Positions 36,881 to 64,000 of a DNA stretch of 64,000 nucleotides are shown here, in pieces. Source of the DNA: Liolophura sinensis (lineage: Eukaryota; Mollusca; Polyplacophora; Chitonida; Chitonidae); assembly GCF_032854445.1 (NCBI RefSeq), contig NC_088302.1, positions 32,083,979-32,147,978 on the forward strand. The letters run 5' to 3'. How positions within the stretch are numbered: the first letter of the stretch is position 1; each line of letters opens with the position of its first letter. The position numbers were made by a program, and so were the translations under genes. The notes beneath the pieces were generated by a model that did no database searches, was not told the origin of the DNA, and worked only from the letters and a program-made list of their open reading frames with translations.

Positions 36881-37217
36881 CATATGTACATATATATATG
36901 TGTATATATGTATATATATATATACATATGTATATACATTTGTGTATATATATACATATATATATATATGTATGTATATACATGTGTATATACATATATA
37001 TATATATATATGTATATACATATATATATATATATATATTCTTTTTTAATAGCATATATATATATTTATATACATATATATATATATACGTATATATGCA
37101 TATATACATCATATATATATATACATATGTATATATACATACATGTATATACATATACATATATACATATCTATATCTATATCTATCTATATATATATAT
37201 ATAGATATATATATATA
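36847..37217. repeat. Long TA-rich microsatellite (TA, TATG, TACA mix)
   Basis: About 370 bases of TA with ATAC, TATG and TATC variants, and an internal CTTTTTTAATAGCATATATA motif that occurs at the left end and again near 37042, suggesting a duplicated block. Open frames of 72-151 codons on both strands are low-complexity Tyr/Ile runs. Confidence 0.9.
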
Positions 37218-38394
37218 ATCAAGGTTAGAGCTTAGTTGGAGCTTAAGTATAGCCTTATACTGTGAAACGTGGGTGCGAAAAAATCCTCATACAATGTATC
37301 ATGGCCGGGACATCCTACATATAGTAACATTTACGATATAAGGTTACACAAGGACTAGGTATGAAGTATGTCTCCCTGTCCCTGTATTTATTTGATTTAA
37401 TTGGCGGTTTTTCCCGCGTACGGGAATGTCCGTGGATACCAGAGGCCGCAAAGTACATCCATAAAAACAGACAGCCTATAAAAAAAGTCTAACAAGCCTA
37501 TCAATCCAAATTCAATAAAACCTATATATCTGCATGGGTTTTTCAGCTTGTCACAACTTAATGTCACATGATTGTCCAGTTAGTTACACACAAACTGAAG
37601 GCATAATATACTCCTTCTTGGTATTATGTACTGTTATATGTTATCATGTGGGTGTATTTAATCTTAGGTTAATATCAGATCTTCGAGACAAGTTTCAGGT
37701 TTCTATAAAAGGTTAAGTTACGCCCAGAGGAGTATTGACAAGTGTTTTTTTTATTTATTTTATTTTTTTAAAATTCAAATTCGTATTATTTCTATAGGCC
37801 TACATGTATGTATATTAGTTATGTTTTTTACTCATTTGGTAACTTTATCGAATATACCCCTTCTTAACATGCAGGTAAGAAATGCATATTACATATACAT
37901 GTAATTACTTCTAGCAGTTCCCAACCCATCAGACACGTCAATGTACAAATGTATTCTCAATGTATCTCACCGTAACTTCATGTTTTATTAATCAAAATGC
38001 TCAACATTATCGCCATTTTGACGCCGAAGTAAATTCCACAATTCCCAACTTGCACGTGAAGACCTATTCATTCAACTTAAGTCTTTTTAACTACATATCC
38101 TTCCATATTATATTTTCCGACATGGATGCATCAGGCGAATACCCAATACCCTCATAACTCGACATCCTCATCATCGAGGCTTCGTACCCGAATTCATTTA
38201 CACTGATGAATTTTGATAAAAGGTAAAATATTCCATACCGAACTGCATCACAATTATGTACATGTTCATAGGCTCCAGAGTGTTGTCATGGCAATTCTTT
38301 TAAAGAATGGATGGTTAATTCCTGAATCCTTGCTTCCTGGTTAAGGATTGTAACATTTCAGCATGAATGCTGGTATAAGCGCAACTACTATAAT
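37218..38394. other. No gene recognised
   Basis: A tail-like TTTATTTGATTTAATTGGCG at about 37387 may be a SINE-B scrap. No supported gene. Confidence 0.3.
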
Positions 38395-38830
38395 GGTAAC
38401 TATTTACTCAGGAAATATTCAGGTACCTACACGTATATTAGCACTCAGCAAGTACTCCGGTAACTACATACTAAACTCAGCAAGTACTCATGTAACTGTA
38501 CACTAGTACTCAGCAAATACTTAGGTAACTATATACTAGTAACAGTACATTGGTAATTACATGAATATACTAGTACTCAGATAGCAATCAGGTAACTATA
38601 TACCAGTATTCAGCAAATACGTAAATATATACTCATGCAAATATCCATAATCCTCAAAATACCCGGATAGCTGCATTTTCAGCAAATACGTGGATTACTA
38701 TCTACTCTGCATATATACAATACATCCAGTTACTTAGCAAATACTCAGCCAACCACATGATCCATAAATACCCTGATAACCGACTACCCTAAAATATTCT
38801 GGCTTACATACAGCAAATCCTCAGACATTC
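38395..38830. repeat. Degenerate ~40 bp tandem repeat
   Basis: The motif GGTAACTAYATACTAGTACTC followed by AGCAAATACTCA recurs about ten times with decay. No protein is implied. Confidence 0.6.
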
Positions 38831-38954
38831 ATGCACCCAGGAAGTACCCCAGCTATAGTTGTACATACTGTAGGGGGTAATCCAACTTTAGGGTTTAGTG
38901 GTGCAGACTGATAAGTTGAAACCACCATAAGGGAAACCTAATCAGGCCTAAAGA

Positions 38955-39213
38955 TTTATTTATCTATTTGATTGGTGCTTTACGCTGTACTCAAGAATAT
39001 TTCACTTATACGACGGCGGCCAGCATTATGGTGGGAGGAAACCGGGCAGAGACTGGGGGAAACCCACGACCATCCACAGGTTGCTGGCAGACTTCCCACG
39101 TACGGCCGGAGAGCAAGCCAGCATGAGCTGCACTTGAACTCACAGCGACCGCATTGGTGAGAGACCCCTGGGTCATTACGCAGCGCTAGAGTGCTAGCCA
39201 ACTGAGCCCCCAC
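38955..39213 (-). mobile_element. SINE-B, full-length copy with target duplication
   Basis: Complete from the TTTATTTATCTATTTGATTG tail to the reversed tRNA-like head (minus strand GGGGGCTCAGTTGGCTAGCA). The flanks CAGGCCTAAAGA (38943-38954) and CAGGTCTAAAGA (39214-39225) form a 12-base target duplication with one mismatch. Confidence 0.9.
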
Positions 39214-39230
39214 CAGGTCTAAAGAAGAAA

Positions 39231-39300
39231 CTCAAGAATATTTCACTTATACGACAGCGGCCAGCATTATGGTGGGAGGAAACCGAGCAGCCCAGGGAGA
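39231..39300 (-). mobile_element. SINE-B core fragment
   Basis: CTCAAGAATATTTCACTTAT, then CGACAGCGGCCAGCATTATG and GTGGGAGGAAACCGAGCAG. It starts only 5 bases after the target duplication of the preceding full copy and lacks both tail and head. Confidence 0.7.
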
Positions 39301-40044
39301 CAAGGGCTAAAGTGAAACCAATCAGTATTCAGTCTTTCTCAATCAGATTTAATAATGACCCATTCAGTGTATGTGCACTGATGCAAAACTGTGATTTGGC
39401 TTGTTCATGTGTGTATAGGCAACCAGAGGAAACCACTATATAGCAAGCTGCTACAACATTGCTGGAATCTTAGGGGGGGGGGGGAGAAACACCCTTAGCA
39501 CATTCACAAGAGAAGAATAACAAACTGTCTTGCAACAGCTGGGATATCTGCAAAGTCCACGTCCTCTTGCACCCTCAGTTGGGAGAATGACCTTTGATCA
39601 AAGATAACAAGTCCAATACTGACCAACCAACAAACAAACAGAGTGACTTACACTGCTGTTTGTCGAGTCTAAACGTCTGCAACCAAGGTTTCATAACAGG
39701 TACCAGGTTGGTACCTAAGGGCAGGGAAAGGAGCCCAGTCAGCAACCAACACAATTACATGTATGGTAAATGTAAAATTTCACCATGAGAGTAATGGCCT
39801 AAACTTTCATCACGACAGTAAATGACCTAAACTTTCACATGACAAAGTTGAACATTTTACCAGATTCCTGAAGTTCTTCTGACCTTAGAAAGACATTGTG
39901 AGATTTGTCTTGAAGGCACGGTGACTTCCTGCTTGAAAAATGCATATTTTAGTACCAAGAATAATATTTTATGACAAGTTTTTGCCTCTAAAAATGTCAC
40001 TTTTAGGTGAAATTTTAGGTCATTTACTTAACCATGGTTAAGTA
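39301..40044. other. No gene recognised
   Basis: Contains a short G-run at 39473-39484. No supported gene. Confidence 0.3.
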
Positions 40045-40605
40045 CATCAGCTTAACCATGGGCATCACACCATGTGCTGGGGGTTATATACTGTACATCA
40101 GCTTAACTATGGGCATCACACCATGTGCTGGAGGTTATTTACTGTACATCAGCTTAACTATGGGCATCACACCATGTGCTGGAGGTTATTTACTGTACAC
40201 CAGCTTAACCATGGGCATCACACTATGTGCTGGGGGTTAATTACTGTACATCAGCTTAACTATGGGCATCACACCATGTGATGGAGGTTATTTACTGTAC
40301 ATCAGCTTAACTATGGGCATCACACCATGTGCTGGAGGTTATTTACTGTACACCAGCTTAACCATGGGCATCACACCATGTGCTGGAGGTTATTTACTGT
40401 ACATCAGCTTAACTATGGGCATCACACCATGTGCTGGGGGTTATTTACTGTACATCGGCTTAACTACGGGCATCACACCATGTGCCGGAGGTTATTTACT
40501 GTACATCAGCTTAACTATGGGCATCACACCATGTGCTGGGGGTTATTTACTGTACATCAGCTTAACTATGGGCATCACACCATGTTCTGGGGGTTATTTC
40601 GTTCC
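40045..40605. repeat. 51 bp minisatellite, 11 units
   Basis: Eleven head-to-tail units starting CATCAGCTTAACTATGGGCA at 40045 and every 51 bases to 40555; units differ at only a few positions. Because 51 is a multiple of three, frames stay open with a repeating 17-residue unit. One unit has TTAATT in place of TTATTT, which closes that frame, and there is no start or splice context, so a protein is doubtful. Confidence 0.95.
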
Positions 40606-42135
40606 TGTAAAGGCTGGCAAACAGATACAAATAAAGGTTATTCACGACTAATTCCAGAGTTCATAACAAAAACAATACCAACATATATACATATACATCA
40701 TCAAAGAAGAATTTTATGAACAATATATCAATAGTTTTATTAAAAATTCAACCAATGAACCTTCCTGCCCACATCAAGCATCAAAACTCTCCCAAGAACA
40801 GATCCTGTTACAGCATTCATCATATATTTATGTTTACATATATGTAACCATATTAATAGTTAATTAATCTGATAAAGATGCAATATTAGCATGACAGCAG
40901 TGCAACTCTTAATCGAATAAATGTGCACAGTTACACAAAGAGCTCTTCTGCTGTTCTCATAAAAATTTGAAGCAATATTCATCCGTATCCCTGCAATGTT
41001 ACACCCATATCCCTGCAATGTTACACCCAACCCCTTCTCATAGTTCAATATTAATGGCAGTCTATGGTTAATCATACAAGATCTGAATGCATTAACTTTT
41101 TACCTTTTTTTTTTTTTTCTTTTTGAACTCCACTTAAATGATTTGGTCCTACAGAAACAGTCTACAGAATCATCTGTCTGGCTTCACATAAGCCAGAATA
41201 ATTAAACTGAGTAATAATATACATACAAATATCAAGACATAAGTATATGTAAAATTGCATGTAAATTGTGAACTGCTTGTCTCACTGCAATGACAAATTA
41301 AGGTGCATGTAGACATATTACCTATCATATTACCTCTTCAGATACTGGATATTACACATGAACAGAGACGAAGAGAATGCCTCAGTAAGACATGAATATT
41401 TACAGGAGTAGAACAATAAATTATTTGGCAATTCCATGACAAAACATGAGATTGCTGAACTGTTGACCTACTGAACTTGCAAATTCCGTCTGTGTCATTT
41501 GTCCCTCAGAAAATACTTGGTACACCTGGTGGCCATGTGCAAATGCTCTTGCTGTAACCATTCTACTGCCCTCTTTGAGATCCAGGCTTTATTTTAAGAT
41601 ATTTAAGATTTCCCATCAAACAATTTCAAATGTAAACTGAGCTGGTCCTAAATTTGACTGGGCAGATCCATAAGTCCTGAGAGCCTATCCAATGAAATGG
41701 GTAATCCTTTTTTTTTCCTCAAAACTAAAACAAGGCTTTTCTGAATTTATGGCCTAAAAATCAAAACACTTTGAATTGCTTTGTGAGCATGAAAGTTCCT
41801 GACACTAAAAATCTCATCAAGATGGTCACCAAAAAGGCACAGCTTCGCGTCACCTTTGCCGGGAGGCTAGGCAAAGAGATTCCAAATGCGTTAGAATTTC
41901 TGAGCAATCTAGAGCATTTGAGACAATAATCAACATATGATTTCAAGTTATATTGCAGAAATGACAGGGAACCGGGGGGAGAGGGAGGGGCTTGTTGGAG
42001 GGGGTGATGAGGTGATTCATGATATTACCATTTACGCTAGACAAGTGAAATTTTAGTGAACTCCTTAAATAAATTAAATCTGTGAGTGTTCTGGCATTTA
42101 TCAGTGCTAAAGTCACCTTTAAAGTCAAGGTCATC
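40606..42135 (-). other. LARS1 3' flank and 3' UTR
   Basis: No further exon. On the minus strand AATAAA occurs at 41588-41593, about 540 bases past the stop, and again at 40736-40741; the first is the better poly(A) candidate. A 24-base direct duplication (ATCCCTGCAATGTTACACCC) lies at 40988-41030. Confidence 0.45.
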
Positions 42136-63670
<21,535 letters not shown>

Positions 63671-64000
63671 CTAAAAATAAATTGTTACAAATACACGTAC
63701 ATCAATTCTCTCCACACGTCTTCACATCTGTCATCAAATTGTTGGAAAAGGTTACAGACAAATTTGGATGAAATTATGTCCACGCTGGCATTGGGGCCAA
63801 TTTCGTAAATTTTGACAATGATCATGATCGGAAGCCAGATCCATGAATTTTTAAAATAATTTTTCACTATTGAGAAATATACGAAATTGATGAATGGAAT
63901 AAGAGAGTTTCAAGTTCAAACTTTTTTGTTGCTGAAGGCAGTTAAAACAGTCCTACTATATCATGTGACTTTTGGAAAATGTGAGGCTACAGGTAAATGT

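Noticed and set aside
36763-37218. Several 72-151 codon frames of Tyr/Ile on both strands
   Set aside because: They are translations of a TA microsatellite.
40262-40719. Two overlapping ~130-codon repeat-peptide frames
   Set aside because: They arise from the 51 bp minisatellite; two frames are open at once and there is no promoter, start context or splice site.

Overview
The window is nuclear DNA from a metazoan, and I read it as a marine lophotrochozoan, probably a mollusc. The grounds are: split genes with consensus GT-AG introns, an AT-rich background, many microsatellites, and many degraded copies of tRNA-derived SINEs whose bodies (a conserved core ending near a TTTATTTGATTGG-type tail) I associate with molluscan and related genomes. 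The organism call is inference; no species-diagnostic gene is present.

Two genes are solid, both on the minus strand. (1) The right third (42136-63670) is the 3' two thirds of the cytosolic leucyl-tRNA synthetase gene (LARS1). I could join 21 coding exons in one frame with GT-AG borders into 818 residues plus a stop. The first ~355 residues, including the HIGH-type motif, lie beyond base 64000. (2) A complete two-coding-exon thymosin beta gene (41 residues) lies at 25524-27246, with a TATA/CCAAT promoter and a non-coding first exon upstream at about 27672-27824. The small C-terminal exon is only 26 coding bases.

Layout: 1-2.3 kb AT-rich, no clear gene; 2.4 kb promoter-like cluster; 2.6-6.3 kb two copies of a ~200 bp fold-back MITE, one split by another MITE, plus a degenerate ~70 bp repeat array broken by SINEs; 7-25 kb gene-poor, with SINEs, microsatellites, a ~120 bp tandem repeat and one transposon- or domain-like pseudogene remnant; 25-27.8 kb thymosin beta; 27.8-42 kb gene-poor, rich in satellites (pentamer CCATA/CCATT array, 51 bp minisatellite, ~100 bp and ~40 bp tandem repeats, long TA tracts); 42.1-64 kb LARS1 with SINE-laden introns.

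The two genes have unrelated housekeeping roles (protein synthesis; actin monomer buffering), and nothing suggests they work together. The most unusual material is repeat biology: the nested MITEs, three SINE families sharing one core, and tandem arrays that keep long reading frames open. I found no convincing evidence of a new multi-gene system.
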